64,000 nt of DNA from Chamaelirium japonicum (GCA_947650365.1 OX393550.1:99101924-99165923); one strand, 5' to 3'. Counted from the stretch's first letter, positions 10,801 to 24,472 are shown. Notes: a model not told the origin generated them from the sequence alone. Numbers and translations are program-made.

Positions 10801-13299
10801 ACCTGTAAACAACGTCGCATTTAGCCTCTTTTCCGGCGAGGTGAAGCATAGCCGCCACTTAGGCCGCCGGAAAAACCTCATCCTGTTGTAGTGCCCGCGG
10901 CATCCTCTCTTACCACAAGGTACACTCGGACCTCTCAGATTATCGCACCTCGGCACCGTCTCTTACCAGAGGTGAAGAATCCGGACCTCCTCACCCATCG
11001 CACGCCGTGCCGGTTGCACCACAGCCTGCACCGATCCACCCCAGAACCACCTTTTGCTGGAAGTGAAGGATCCAGACCTCCTCATCCAACCACCTTTTAT
11101 TAGATAACCTGATGGCATGTTGTTTGAAAATTTAGAGGATGCCTAAGGGTATTATGGTCTAAACCCGCTTACAACCAAGCCCGACCCGACTGGATATAGC
11201 TAAATCCGACCTGTCTAGCTTTATATGCATTTACATGCATTTAACTGTATGATTTAATGTAGATCGTCAGATTTAGATTTGTGTCTGTGGACATGATCTC
11301 GACCCGATCTGATCGATCCATATATGGATCTTGGGTGTCTATGTGTGCTCTTTGTAATTGCTTATTTATGTTTTCATATTTTCAGGCATGTGCAATAGTT
11401 ATATTGAAATCAACGTTTGCTGAGATAAGTGCATTTGATAATTAATAGAAAAATTATGTATATGTAATAAATATTATAGATTTTAATTGACATATATATC
11501 CAACGCCACCCCACCCACCCCCTTGATCCAAGGTTGTGTATCTTCGTTCCTTGTCTAAGTTATAGTACCTTGTAACGTCCCGACCTTACATACAAGATAC
11601 TATTCGCTTTGTCCGAAGGCTCATGCCTTTAAAATGTGTTTTGAATGTTAAAGATGTGAAGTTACATGTATAGCCCAAAAGCTTCTTTTTTTTTTTCCTC
11701 AAGTGACGTTGGACTAATTCATGGACTTGTGCATGTCACCTAATCCATCTTGGCTTTTACTGATACATGAGTCTTGACTATTGGCTATTGGCTCTTACAT
11801 CTTGGTTGTCGTAATCCACTTCCCTTAAGAGCCACATGACACATACAATATGGGATCAGTCCCCCCACCGTAAGGTGGATCCATCTCTGACACCATTTTG
11901 TAATATCCTCTTGGATCTTGATCGTCACATACCTAGATTAGGGGATTCTCAAATTAATATCATAGTGGTTTCAATCGTATATAATCATTAGACTAAGTAT
12001 GGTCGTGTTCAAAATCACATAGAGAGGGTGATTTTATCACTATACCCCATGGATTAGTGGTATTAATTATCCTTACTAGAAGGATAAAATATGAGTTCTA
12101 TAAATCTCTGGATGAGATATTTTTAAAGCTCTTCCTTTAGTCTTTGTTAGTAGAGCACATAGTACAAAATTGTGAAGAATGTCCCTACCTCCACCTAAAA
12201 AAGTAAAAAAGACCATCCTAAAATTTAGTTAGGAAGAGATACATGAGTTAAGGAGGTTGCGTGTCTAGGTAGATGTTTAGATTTCCCTAAAGCAGAAAAC
12301 CCAAGAGTGGACACCTATCAAATTTTTGAACTTCTCTCTTAGCATCATTTTTATTTTGTTTTTTCTTCAGCAATTTTTCAAAAACAGATTATAATATAAT
12401 ATATTTAGAAAAAACGGATCAAAAAGTTTTATTTCAGTAACAACGGACTTATACGGCAGTCAAACTGTTGTTAATATAATATATTTAGGTCAATTTCCTA
12501 TTCGCTTTCTAATTGCTTCTTTAGATTGTGGTTATCATCGCGTCATCTTAACTTTATGTTATCATCGATCGGAATGGATCGATAAGGATGCAACTTCTCT
12601 TTTTTTTTTGGTAGGAACTAGGGATCTATTCATGGCGCCCCAGCCTGCTAACACCCATTATTACAAACCAACCATAGATGCCTCGCTGTAAACACCGGAG
12701 AGGAGATGCAAAAAGGTTCCACAGGATTGACCTTATTGGACTTGAACTTATTGAACTTGAAAATTTCACGAAGATGCATGCAGTCAGACAAAGATATATA
12801 TCGGCCATGGTGGGGAAAGAACCTCATCCGACATACGGGAGATGTCATCTAAATCGGTGATTTGGAATACTAAGATTTGAGGTCCAACAACTGTAGCATT
12901 GATCGAGGTCCACCCAATATGGGGGTAGCCAATGGGAAGGGTGGGACTCCATCTCACCCTTTCTAGTTGTATCAGAAACCTTTAATTGGATGATAGACAC
13001 GCTGGTCTTCAATTTCTTCAAGCCTTGTCGTCAACCTTGTCAACGTCAGGATTGTAACGTATTGGGATTTTGGATTGAGAAATCTTGGGCGTTATTTTCC
13101 GAAATCTTATGGTACTAACCATCTTAGAGGTAACAGCTCCGACTTTTAAATGTGTTTTCATCTCCTTCCATAACATGATTGGTGGAGAGGTTTTAAATTT
13201 AAAACCAGATCCACATGATGGAGCAACGGTTCTTTTCTTCGAAGCCTGTCATTTTTCAACAGTATTGGTGCAGTGATTGTGGCCGACCCCTCATTGGAC
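10801..13299. other. Intergenic DNA with scattered LTR-like pieces
   Basis: No gene is supported. Near 11872-11893 the minus strand reads ACAAAATGGTGTCAGAGATG, similar to the copia primer-binding site (TGGTATCAGAGC) next to an LTR edge, so an old LTR may lie around 11570-11880. The rest is AT-rich and unique-looking at this scale. Confidence 0.4.
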
Positions 13300-14247
13300 T
13301 CTTCCCCAGGGAAAGAGAAAATATGTACGAAGGTTCGTTGGGAGTGCTTATGATTTAGGACAAAGAGAGATTTTGTGTACCTTGAAAGTAGAATGGCTTC
13401 TAACTCCCGTACATCGAATTGCAGCATTGGTTTCTCTCTCCACATGGTGAAGAGCATCCTCTCTCATCAAGCGGACCTTGGATCCATGACCCATCGTGCC
13501 GCAGATCTCGCAGTATCTAGGGAAGCTTTCATATTTCAACCAGATCTCGATGGCCTCATTCTTGAGATCGACTTTTACTTTTTCTAGAAGCAGCCGGTGC
13601 ACATTGAGACGAACCTTAAATCGGGCGAAAGGGATCCATTGATTTTCAACCGCTATCTCAAGAGTTTTGAGGATTCCAATTTCTTTTGCTATCCTCGCCA
13701 GTGATTCCTTGGACATATAACCCCTTGGGATCGTATATATAGACTTGGACCTAAATTTCTTATTCATCAAAAGAATACATATGCGGCTACAGATGATAAA
13801 CGCAACAAGATAGGATAAACATCCATGTTGAAACATCACAGACCTTTCCTCCAGACCTTCTCCAAGATTGGCGGGGATTCAAATTCAAAGAGGTACGTTG
13901 CATCATAGAACTCCGTAATCTTGACATTACCGAATACCGACCAATCATTTTTAATGGAATTCTTGAAGAAATTTGCTTTCAACGGCTTGTCTGTGAGGAT
14001 TCACCCTACGAGCGAGGCCTCCACACATCCATCTTTCCTTTTCTCGGAGTCCCCAAGCGAGACCGACCCCTCGATCTTAGTTGTCTTAAATTTGTATAGG
14101 AGATCCTCAACCCATGGAATGTCCATAGGGATGAGGGGTGGTAGAGAGCATAGGGGTCAGAGATCAGAGAAGGGGAGGACTAGCCGCCACCAAGAAACCC
14201 TAGCCGCTAGGGAAAAATCCGACCTCCGAAAAATCAACCTGAAATGA
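13300..14247 (-). pseudogene. LINE-type gag-like relic (DUF4283 plus zinc knuckle)
   Basis: On the minus strand, broken frames give pieces in the order expected for the DUF4283 / zf-CCHC_4 protein of plant L1-type LINEs. Near 13880-13990 there are KNDWSVFGNVKITEFYDATY and LFEFESPPILEKVW. At 13400-13730 there are PRGYMSKESLARIAKEIG, WIPFARFKVRLNVHRLLLEK and the knuckle YCEICGTMGHGSK, whose last Cys is lost. The first ATG candidate (MDIPWVEDLLYKFK) is near 14125. Stops and frameshifts separate the pieces, and no endonuclease or RT follows. The Ty1-copia Gag is excluded because the knuckle sits after the FARFKV motif typical of LINE-derived genes. Confidence 0.75.
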
Positions 14248-15989
14248 GATGAATATGCCTGTTGCTTCGATAATGGCCCAATTTATTTGATTAAACGATA
14301 ATCTATAATCAGTAAAGGACGGATTTATAAATTAATTTTTATGATTTTTGAATAGGCCCGTCTCGAATCCACTCCGTTTACAATAGGAATTTAAAACCCG
14401 AACCCGACCCATTGCCATCCCTATCCACCAACCCCTGAACCAGGTGCCACTATACGAAGGAAGACAAGTTCGGAATTCTGAATTCCAAGGTCCAAAATCC
14501 CAACCACCCTCGTTGAATATACCTTTGAAGAGTTGGGGGAGGAGAGTAGTTGTCGACTCTAAGTGGTGAAAGAATTGAGACTTTGGGTGTTTTCCTCCAA
14601 CAACCGCTGAGTGCTACGTATAGCTACTTCCTCAACCATTTGAGGGAGAGGAAATATTCGGTGGAAAGGCTGTAGGGGCTGACGTGGTGCAACAAACATC
14701 TCACAGCCCTCTGATGGGTGAACCGCACCTAGCCGTGGATGCAGGCGCGCACCCGATCCGACGGGTGAATCACACTCAACCTGAATATTGTGGGAAATAC
14801 CTCCTACATCCGCAGCTAATTGCAATCCTCTTCTAAGTGGTGAGTACATTAGACGGCTGTGTCAACCTCTACGACTGTTACACGAAATATTTTATCCTCG
14901 AGGAAACATAGTGCGATTATGTTCATCCAGGGTGGTCGTTACGTCGGCTTCCATCGGTGTGGCCCAACAAGTCAAACAATGATAGTTTAAATATTGTTAG
15001 TATTTTAGTGGATCCCACTGGTGACTTGTGGGGCCAGACCAATGGGAGCCAAGGTAATGTCTACCCATGAGTGAACAAAATCGCACTCGAGGCCCATTAG
15101 TTAGGGGGTGTAGCTATAAAAAAAAAAAAAATTGGATGGGGAGCCTTGAACAAACTGACGGAACAATGTACTGACAACTCCACATATAGGTGGTGAGGTG
15201 TGCCGGCATCTCCTAATTGGCGGGAATATGCATGGGCCAAGGGATGAACCTAGGAGGATGCCACCACCACCGGCCATCGTTGTCCCGTCTACCACCACCC
15301 CCCGCCAGCCACCATCCATTGTCGCCTGTGGCATCGACCCCCACTTACCACCGCCTCGTCGGCAGTGGGTGCTGGCTGGCAGGTGAGCGGCAACGATGGG
15401 TCGTCGGGGGCAGGCGGCGGGGTGGTGGCCGGTGGGGCGGTGGTGGCTGGTGGTGGTGGCATCCCTCTTGGGTTGGGAAAATTTTCAGCACAACCGATGT
15501 ACCATACAACCATGGAGCCCACTGCCCCCAAAGCCTATCATCATGCTCTGAGTGCTGGGAACCACTACCATCATGTATTGGGACCCACCACCTTGTATCT
15601 TGAATCATAGTGGGCCTTGTGGGTGTATGGTACAAAGGTTGTGCTGAAAATTTTCCCAGGTGTGGTGCAACCCAAAATGGAAGAAGAGTGGCCGAACACT
15701 GGCTTTTGGCTGTCCGGAATTGTCTACCCGTTGAAGTTGCTCTCGTGGGGCCCACTGGTTGGTGTTCCGACCTACGGCTATTGTGTTAGGTGAGGCGAGG
15801 TGGCCCAACCGGGGGTTAGGTCGTCCATAACCCCGTCTCCATTGTTGGTAATCCGGTACGTTTACTTATCCACAAAGGACCGATGTATTGAGCTAATTTT
15901 TTTTTCTCTTAAAAAAACTAACTAAAATTTTTATCCTACCAACCTTCTTACTTTTGGTGCTATTTTATTTTCTTGTTGGTCTTAATCAA

Positions 15990-15993
<4 letters not shown>
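14248..15993. other. Intergenic DNA, no gene seen
   Basis: Contains a short CCCGACC-type patch near 14340-14420, a run of A at 15118-15131 and a GC-rich CCACCACC / GGTGGTGG stretch at 15250-15470. That stretch makes several spurious open frames on both strands. I see no promoter, domain or RNA gene. Confidence 0.5.

Positions 15994-16058
<65 letters not shown>
15994..16058. repeat. (CT)n microsatellite
   Basis: Uninterrupted CT dinucleotide run of about 65 bp. Confidence 0.98.
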
Positions 16059-16060
<2 letters not shown>

Positions 16061-16137
16061 AAAATAGCGACACCAGCTTTAATGACTCAAACAACACTAG
16101 TGTTTTCGGCTAATTATAAAGTTGTTATGATAGATAT

Positions 16138-17560
16138 TGTTGGGGGAAAAATCGCTTAGCCTTCCTACCTACACCGTTCGATAGTCTGAGAATTATGCCA
16201 GACCACGGGAATAACAAGGTTAGATATCTGAATTTTGCAAAACCGCTACAGAGTCAAGAACGACTGGCTCCTCGCGAAGCACGAACCCTCCGTCGCTCAA
16301 ATTAGTGAAGGTACGGAGGTGAAGTCGAAGTAAGAGAGGTTTCTCAAAGGAGATGAAAGTAGTGGGTTAGGGATCCAGATTTTTCGAACCTATCTTTTGG
16401 AGCCGAGGGGGTGCTTTTATAGAGCTCAGCAGGCCAAAGAAGATTGACACATATTTGCTTGTTTGCACACCCATGTGCAGTTTTAATCGGTCTTGTCGTC
16501 TTACTAGCCAAGTGGCGCCTTAGAATTGGTAGAGGTCGCATCGGCCTTATTAGTGCTAGGTGGTCGCTTAGAGTCGGCTAAGAATTGATCGCCTCTCTTG
16601 CAGTTCTGACAGATCATTTGGCACGTAGTGAGCGAAGCAGACTAGGCTAGCATGCGCCACGTAGCCTCAAGGGGTGGACGATACCTGGTAGGCTAGCACT
16701 GCCTTACTGTTAAATTGGGCGACGCCATGAGTCGCAATTTGGTTGCAACAACCTTGGACCCATGGATGTCTTGGGAGCCACCTCCTTGTGTGCGAGCTGT
16801 CCATGTACTTGAGGTCGGACTAAGCGAGCTCCTTGTCTTTGGTGCGACTTCCCTGTGTGCGAGCAATCCGCGGGCCGAACTGGAGGTCGCCTAGGAGGGC
16901 TCCTGTCTTTGGTTCGACCTCCCAGCATGAGAGTTGTTCGCGGGCTGAACTGGACGTCGCCTAAGCGAGCTCTTTGTCTTTGGTGCGACCTCCCTGCGCG
17001 CGATCTGTCCATAAGCCAAACTGGAGGTCGCCTAAGCGGGCTTTTTGTCTTTGGTGCGACCTCTTCGTGTGCGATCTATCTGCTAGCCAAACTGGAGGTC
17101 ACCTAACATTCATACCCAGAGGCCAATCTAGGTGAGCCCTCCGGTGACATCATTATGATATTGTTCATGTGACATTGATTAGTGGAACTGGACAGGGGGT
17201 TCATGTTGAGTGAGCTCGTCGAGATCGTCGAGCTCATCCAGAGGGTGGTAAACATGTGGATCTAGGCAAACTCCCTACTGAACGGGTTGCTCTTTCTACA
17301 TACGGGCTTACCGTGAGCGGTGTCAAGGAGATGAGGATCACCCTGAAGCTTGTCCTGGTGCAAAATTGGGTGAGTTGATCTTCCGTGTACGGGCTTATCG
17401 TGAGCGGTGTTTGAGGGATCAGGATCATTATCAAGCTTGTCCTGGTGCAAAATTGGGCGGGCTGGTCTTCCGCGTGTTATCATGAGCAGCGGTGAGCCTT
17501 AATCTTCCGCGAGAAGCATCATGCCCTAGATCTTTCGCGTGCGGGCTTACCGTGGGCGGC
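16138..17560 (-). mobile_element. LTR-like block with two internal tandem arrays
   Basis: Starts TGTTGGGGGAAAAATCGC, an LTR-type terminus. A minus-strand TATA box (CTATAAAAGCAC) lies near 16410-16421. The presumed U3 side holds two arrays. One has about four units of about 72 bp at 16800-17105, each with GGAGGTCGCCTAAGCG and TCTTTGGTGCGACCTC. The other has two to three units of about 93 bp at 17285-17480, each with GAAGCTTGTCCTGGTGCAAA-like sequence. The far end and TSD are not identified, and no coding region is attached, so it is a solo LTR or a fragment. Confidence 0.5.
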
Positions 17561-20269
17561 GACGTGCCTTAAATGATCGCTCTAAAACTCATCTTGATGT
17601 CTAGAAATGGACAATCTTATCTCCCTCGTGCGAGCTTAATGCAAGCAACTTCATGTTTCAATTTTCCACATGCGAGCTTCCTATCAGCGGTTTCATACTT
17701 TAAGGCTATCAACCTGAAATGCACAACTTTTCCACAGGTTATGTATGGTCTCTTGTTTAGCTCCCTCTAAAGATAAGAGAGGAGCAATCTCCCGGCTTAG
17801 CTCCGGGTCCTCTTTTTTTTTTTTTGAGGGGTATCGCTCCAGTACTCTTGCTAATGTTGATCACTGGGAAAGATAAGCTGACCTCGTGAGTACGTGAATG
17901 CTCAGAGTTATGACAAGGCAATATGTCTACAAGTGTTTCAAGGTAACAATTATACATAGATTAGTACATGCACGAAAAATTGATTGAAAAAAGACAAGTA
18001 AAAATAATTTTTTTATGTAATTGACTAGATCAAATAAACTAAACGAGTAATCTTATGAAGCAGGAAAAAACTGAACAAGAGTAGCAGTTTAATGTAAAAG
18101 TGAAAATATAACAACTAGCAATCTAACAAGTATAGTGTTAAAGGTAAATAATGAATGTGTTACTATACGTTAAGTAATAAAGTGCATATTTATTATTATT
18201 TCAGTATTAAGGTACAAGAAGTTCATGTTATTCTCATACATGCCATGAAAAGTTCTTGTCGAGGGGGTCTAGTCATGATAAGTCCTATACCTTATCAGAA
18301 ATGGTTCTCCTCACTAGTTAAACTATTTATACCAAAAGAGAATAAATGAGAGTATATCCTATCCGATCATCCCCGGGTTTTCATGATCCATATGTATTAT
18401 TATAGCACGAATGTTGTAGGGTCACAATTTTGGCTTCAGAGGGTAACTACTCTATCATGATGCATGAGAAAACTAATCGTGCCGAAAAAATACCTCAGAT
18501 GGCCAAGTGGGTTTTGCTATCCACGTAGGAGCCCCAACTCAACTTGCTTTCTTAGAGTCAGTCCTCGAGAGTTTGGATTATTTGGCCAAAATCTCTGTCT
18601 GAGAGATATGTCACTTGACTTTACCGCATGCCCAATCTCATGATCATATATACTTTACTTGAATTATGCCACACTCGAGGGTTCACAAGTCTTGTGTGGA
18701 CTCAAATCTCTTTACCCAACCCCGAATAAGCCTTCTACAATGCCATTCTCCAAGGTACTCCTTTGCCATACTATTTGCCATGACTTCTAGTACCATGTTA
18801 TTTCATAGGGTTATTTGATTAGTTGGTCATCCTATTTGCACTAGCTTTATGGTAAATATTACAACCATATTAAACAACTAAAGCTCAAGAATGAGTCAAA
18901 AACTTATTCCAATAACGGGGAGGAAAAACTATCATGCTTAACTATGGTTCCAACAAAAAGGCACTGTAAATAGTCATATTCTTTTCAACTCCTTATAATC
19001 AAAACTAAAACTGTATTGGGTCAAACCCCAAACATAAAAACGTAACTTGATCTTCGAATGAAAAAGCTAGACACTGAGAAATAAACAAATATCTAGATCA
19101 TGCTAGCTAAGTGTACCTTATATAAATCATTTGTTAAATCAGTATGGGTATGCTGGTCATGTATCCAATTGCATAACAACCACATTATCAGAAAAACAGA
19201 CAGATAAATAACTATTACACTACTACATATCAAAAATGTAGACATAAAGTAAACTACATGAACCTGTTAAGTCTCCAACGGAGCAAGTATACATGGTGAA
19301 CAAGGTGAACCGATGTACAAGTGAACAAGAGAAACCAAGGCAAGGCACACACACTATTGTGGATGTAGAAAAAATATAGGACACATGACATCATCCCAGC
19401 TCTAGAACAGAGGTATGATGCGACCCTAGATGGGGACATATTCTATCTTCAACATAGAATAATTGATGGTATGGCATGAGTAACGTTGTCTGTAAGTACT
19501 CTGCCAGTAATACTGTGGACAAGTAAGGTTGTCTTTTAGCCTGAGTTCATGGCTGTCATAGAATAGGGGTTACAGAATTAGTATTCAGAAGAGATTAGAT
19601 TAATGTCATCGGAACCTAAGTGTCCGAGGATAAACGGTGCTAAGGCACCTAAATGTGTGTGGCCCTCGCTTGAATGCTCTAAGTGGCGATGTTGGAATCT
19701 CGGCAATACCTTTGCACTCAGTAACATCCTCAGAGCCTCAGTGTCCATGGATAAAGCTTGTTGAGGCACCTAGCTAGCAGGTCACCTATGCGCTATTGAG
19801 AGCGAAGGTAGGTGTAGCCAAGCGCCTCCAGAGTTGGTGACACCATCATTATACAATGATTCTGTTACCCCCGTTGCATGCAATTTAAGCTAGTACGTGG
19901 ATCCATGGTGCCACACTAGTTAAAGCAGTTATGCAAATGGGCACCATTGTGACGTAACGATCATTTTTTATTGCCACGTCAGCTATGATAGTTGTAGTTT
20001 TACTATTGACTGTTTGGCCACAAATATCTATTAATATGAGTCTCCTTCTCCAAATAAGGTATGCTCTCAAGCCGCCAGACTTTTTTTTTCTAAGTTTTTT
20101 TTTATTTATTTTTGAGAGAGATCACTGACTTGAGCGTCAGAGAAGGGATATGGGAGATTGATTTACTACTGCAAACTAGCTTCACACCACTCATACCATA
20201 CTGAGAAATCACTTTCTCCAGATAGATCATCCGTGTCAAGTGAATTGTCTAATGCTTCCGATCTTTGAT
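17561..20269. other. AT-rich intergenic DNA, no gene seen
   Basis: About 2.7 kb with only short frames on both strands and no domain I recognise. There is a T-run at 17812-17825 and another at 20081-20104. No repeats with definable ends were found by eye. Confidence 0.5.
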
Positions 20270-20810
20270 AATATCCATAAAAGTTTTTTCTTTGAGCCGC
20301 CTAAATCATTCATCGCAAATTCATCAATTACCTAAGACTTCAGAATGCCAATATTTGACATGCGCTTTGCAGCAATAAGCATATCATCCATATAAAGAAG
20401 GTATACCTTGAAATCACCAAGAAACTTTATAAAAATAGACAAAATGATCGTACTTGCTCACGACGTACCCATGCTCGATTGTGAATATGCCAAATCTTTT
20501 GTATCACGGTCTTGGTAACTGTTTAAGCTTGTACAAGGGCTTCCTAAATTGATTGATTTACACTTTACACCAACCGACCGGTTGAATATGTTTTTTTTCA
20601 ATATTCAGTATTGAGCCGTAACTCAACATTTGTTAGTGTTCTGATTTTATAGAACAAAATATAATTTATTATATTTTTCCATCAAATCATATTAGAATGC
20701 AACAAAAAATAGAAAATGATGATTCTAGCACAAAATGCTAAAAGCCTATCACACAAGAACAAGTGCAGCTTCCATGCTAATTCTACTATCGCTGCTACCA
20801 ACCCATCTCT
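20270..20810 (-). pseudogene. Ty1-copia RT fragment, copy 1
   Basis: Minus-strand translation of 20380-20520 gives EHGYVVSKYDHFVYF and VYLLYMDDMLIAAK, the region of the copia reverse transcriptase around its YxDD active site (YMDD at about 20383-20394). Flanking frames are broken and no other retroelement domain is attached. The fragment and about 200 bp beyond it are repeated immediately downstream. Confidence 0.85.
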
Positions 20811-20814
20811 CCCA

Positions 20815-21340
20815 TAAAACCTTCATCGCAAATTCATCACTTAACTAAGACTTAAGAATATCAATATTTTACACGCTTTTTACAACAATAAACATATCAT
20901 TAATATAAATAAGGTATACCATGAAATTACCATAAAACTTTTTGAAATAGACACAATGATCGTACTCACTCCCGACGTACCCATAATTGGTTATGAATGT
21001 GCCAAATCTTTTGTACCACTGTATCGATAACGTTTTGAGCTCCTCAATTGATCTGTTTATACTTTGCACCAACCGATCGATCGAATATGATTTTTTTCTC
21101 GATATTCAGAATTGTACCATGCCTCAACATTTGTTAGCGTTCTGTCTTTATAGAACAAAATATAATATCGAGAGAATTGTATTTTCCAATCAAATCATAT
21201 TTTAATAAAAAAAAAATAGAAGAAGATGATGCTAGCACAAAATGAAGAAAACCCATCACACAAGATCGAAGAGAAGACCCTCACCTCAGTGTGCAGCTTC
21301 CATGCTAATTCTACTACTGCTGCTACCATCCCCTCCACCC
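20815..21340 (-). pseudogene. Ty1-copia RT fragment, copy 2
   Basis: A tandem copy of 20270-20810. The RT segment reads GYVGSEYDHCVYFKKF and VYLIYINDMFIVVK. The active-site YMDD has become YIND, which would abolish polymerase activity. Both copies share the same non-coding extension that contains CAGCTTCCATGCTAATTCTA (20767 and 21295). The duplication ends about 500 bp upstream of the methionine synthase TATA box. Confidence 0.85.
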
Positions 21341-21835
21341 TATGTCTCTCCTTAAATTCAACCCAAACAACCATTAATTAATTGGAATTTACGTTCTAGT
21401 CCACAGATTTCACAAAAAGACCCAACACAGGAATATAATTACAAACTCCCCAACCCAGAGTGCGGGGATAGTAGCCCCCCACCACTTCCCCACCAACCCC
21501 CCCACCACACCAACTCCCATGGCCCCCTCCATTTTCCACGTGTTCATTTGTTACCTATAAAATAAAAAGGTTTTCCACCAAATAAAAATATTAAAGAAAT
21601 TAAGAAAATTTTGGCTCACTTCTATCATTGGTAAAACCGAAATGACGACCTCTGTAAACGGTCAAAGGGCCCTTCAGAATCTACCCCACAAGCATGACGA
21701 CAGGTGGTCACCGGTTGTCATTAGGTATCCCCGCGGATGCCTGGCATTTGAAACCGGGTGCACCAGGTCAGGTCCCAACGCAGGAAGTGTCAGATTCAGA
21801 TCCGCGGCACTCCCCTCTCCGCACCGTTCTCCGCC

Positions 21836-21962
21836 TATAAATAAGCCCCGCCTCCCCCCTCCCCAATTCGCGCCTCTTTCGAGCCCAGCCTCCCAAGCTC
21901 CCTCACCAGCCCCCTCCCCCTCTCTCTCTCCCTGCGGGACCGGTTCCTCCTCCTCCGCTAAG
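21836..21962 (+). promoter_or_regulatory. Core promoter and 5' UTR exon of methionine synthase
   Basis: TATAAATA at 21836-21843 is followed about 30 bp later by a pyrimidine-rich leader. The leader ends in CTAAG and a splice donor (GTACGC) at 21963. Transcription start is inferred at about 21868. The leader is CT-rich and has no ATG before the donor, as is common for highly expressed plant housekeeping genes. Confidence 0.7.
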
Positions 21963-24468
21963 GTACGCCTCTCCCCTCCCGCGATTCCCTCCTCTCCACT
22001 CGCTCTGTCCTCAGATCCAATGCTCATCTAGGGCTTTCCCCTTGCTTCCTCTCTCATTTCTTCCTTGGTTTGGATCCGATCCACCGTTTCTCGAGCTGCT
22101 CTACCCCAATCAGATCTGATCTAGGGTTTCTGACCTGATTTCTACCGGTGAGTTGCGCTTGGGAATCTCTCTGCTCGGAAGCAGATCTATGGCAGCTCCC
22201 TGTTTTTTTTTAAAAAAAAATTTCCATCTTTAATTCGCGTTTTCTTCGTGGAAATCTAGTAGATCGTACTGTCGAGATGCATTTTCCGGATTTTCTGGTG
22301 TGATTTCGATGCGATCTTGTGTTGCTTCTTTCGGATCTAGTTGTCGCTTCTGGATCTGGTTCTGGGCGTTCATCTCTTAGAGCTTCTCAGAAAACAGCTC
22401 GGAAGTTGTAGATTTTTTATTTTAGTCCCTGTCATTCAACAGATCTGCGGCTTCTTCTGGTGGCCACAGATCAGATCTTGCAGATCTACCTCATGTGTTA
22501 CTTTATTCTCCGTAGAGCTTCTGAGCTGAAGTTCTAGCTCTCGTATCGTGGTCCATCGTTCTGCATCATAGGGTTATGGTGCCCAATCGAGGCCTCTTAA
22601 TTGATGAATGGAGATCTGCATTATTGTAACTGTTTTTGATTTGTAGAGTACACTATCTCCTCCTGGATCTGTTGTCGGTAGGAGTTTCTTAAACTAGATC
22701 TATCACAACTGATTAGATGAATTTGTTGGGATTTTTGCATTTAACCCCCTAACAAATATTGATATTAAAAATAACCCCCTCGATTTTTAAGTTTTATAAA
22801 TAACCTCCTGCTATGTTCTGACATTTACTTAAACCCCCCCCCCCCCCCCCCCCCTCGGTTAACTTTCGGCCCTCGAGTTAAATGGTAAACCATAAAAATT
22901 GATGGGCAAAAAGGTCACAATGGGCGATTTTAGCAAATGGCAGAATATGGCAGGGTTTTATCCATAAAACTTAAGAAGTGGGGGGTGTTTGTAATAACAA
23001 TGTTTGTTATGGAAAAAAAAAAACTTGATTGTTTGTTATGCAAAAAAAACTTGTTTGTAATAACAATTTATCACCACCTGGTTATATCATAAGCTGAAGA
23101 ATTTACTTAAAGTTGGATCGTTTCAAAACTACTTTAACAAAACCATGCCATCGATCTGCAATGTGATTGTCAAAAGCCGATCCAGTGGGAGCGTTCCACC
23201 TTCTCGTGGGATGCGGTCTCATCCATGTATAGCAACTTTAGTGCTCCATCCGATGGTTGCAGTCGCGTCCTATTGGATGATTTGGATCTTGGGTGGGGAG
23301 CTCTATTACTGAATCTTTGTTCCTGATCATTTGTTTATTGTTTGTTTTGCTATCAAAGAATAAAATCTCGCCATAAATCGAGGAACAGCACAAAATATCT
23401 CGTTCTCCCTCTGTATTGAAACAAAATCTGTCCGCTGAAATCTTCCCAATATCCATATTTTTCGGTCCCGTAACGCACGGATATTTCGCCAAATATCTTT
23501 TTTTACGGGATTCCAATATGGAGTTAAAATTCGAGATTTGAATCCTTATTTTGCTATGCATGCTACAAATTGTATCCACTTGGATCTATTATCAAAAGAA
23601 GAATCATACAACATAGGTCTGTATAACTAATGGAACAAAACGGCCCATGAATTTCATAATTTGAATACTATGATGGTTTTTTTGAATAAATGCTTAACAT
23701 TAGAGTTATTTTTTTCTAGATAATTTCCCTTTTATTATATAATTCTTTATATAAACTTTATTTTTCTAGATTTGTTGTATAATGTTTTCACGGAACGGTT
23801 TTTGTTGTTATTACATATTTGGTAGAAAGTTATGAGGTATCAGTGATATCCCTTTTCCCAAACAGTGACATGGTTGCTTTATATTGCACTCTTGGACATG
23901 GTTTGAAATCTCGGTTTTTGTGTATGGTAAGCCCAACCTTATGGTGAAATCTTTACCATGTTTCTTTCTTCCTTTTTTGTTTGTTCGTTTTGTCTGATGA
24001 GTTTCGGTTGAAATCGGTTGACTCTGATAGCTGAATTCAATATGAAAAAAAAAAACAAAATCATAAAGGTTAGGAGATTATATGATATATCTGAAGAAAG
24101 GAAATCTGATAAGATATGATGTCTAATACAATTTATAATCAATATGCTCTGGATTACCCTAGATTGCTATATGGACATTTTCATGCAGTAAAAGATAGAT
24201 TATTAGTATGCTACTATGTGATCGAGTACATAACAAAACAAAGTGCCTAACAACCCGAATATTCGATTGTGACTGAATTGGGTGGGTTCAAAATGCTTTC
24301 GGTAAAATTAAATTTGAATCCATGACACACTACTTACTATTGTTTCTTTATTGTTGTTAAACTTAACTACATTATACCATATGAAATATTATATCTTTTC
24401 TTTGCCAGTGAAGTATCACCGGTTTTGAGGTTTCATGTAATTTGACCTCTTATTTTGTCTGTGATTAG
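21963..24468 (+). other. 5' UTR intron of methionine synthase
   Basis: Donor GTACGC at 21963 and acceptor TGATTAG ending at 24468 leave four leader bases before the start codon. The intron is about 2.5 kb and T-rich. It holds a 21-base C-run at 22834-22854 and several A- or T-runs. A stretch near 23340-23540 has ATATTTCG/CGAAATAT motifs and looks like a decayed mobile repeat. The alternative, an additional non-coding exon inside, cannot be excluded without transcripts. Confidence 0.65.
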
Positions 24469-24472
24469 AAAG

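Noticed and set aside
23238..23579. 113-residue minus-strand frame in the 5' UTR intron
   Set aside because: No recognised domain, AT-rich, and it lies inside an intron near repeat-like ATATTTCG motifs; treated as chance.
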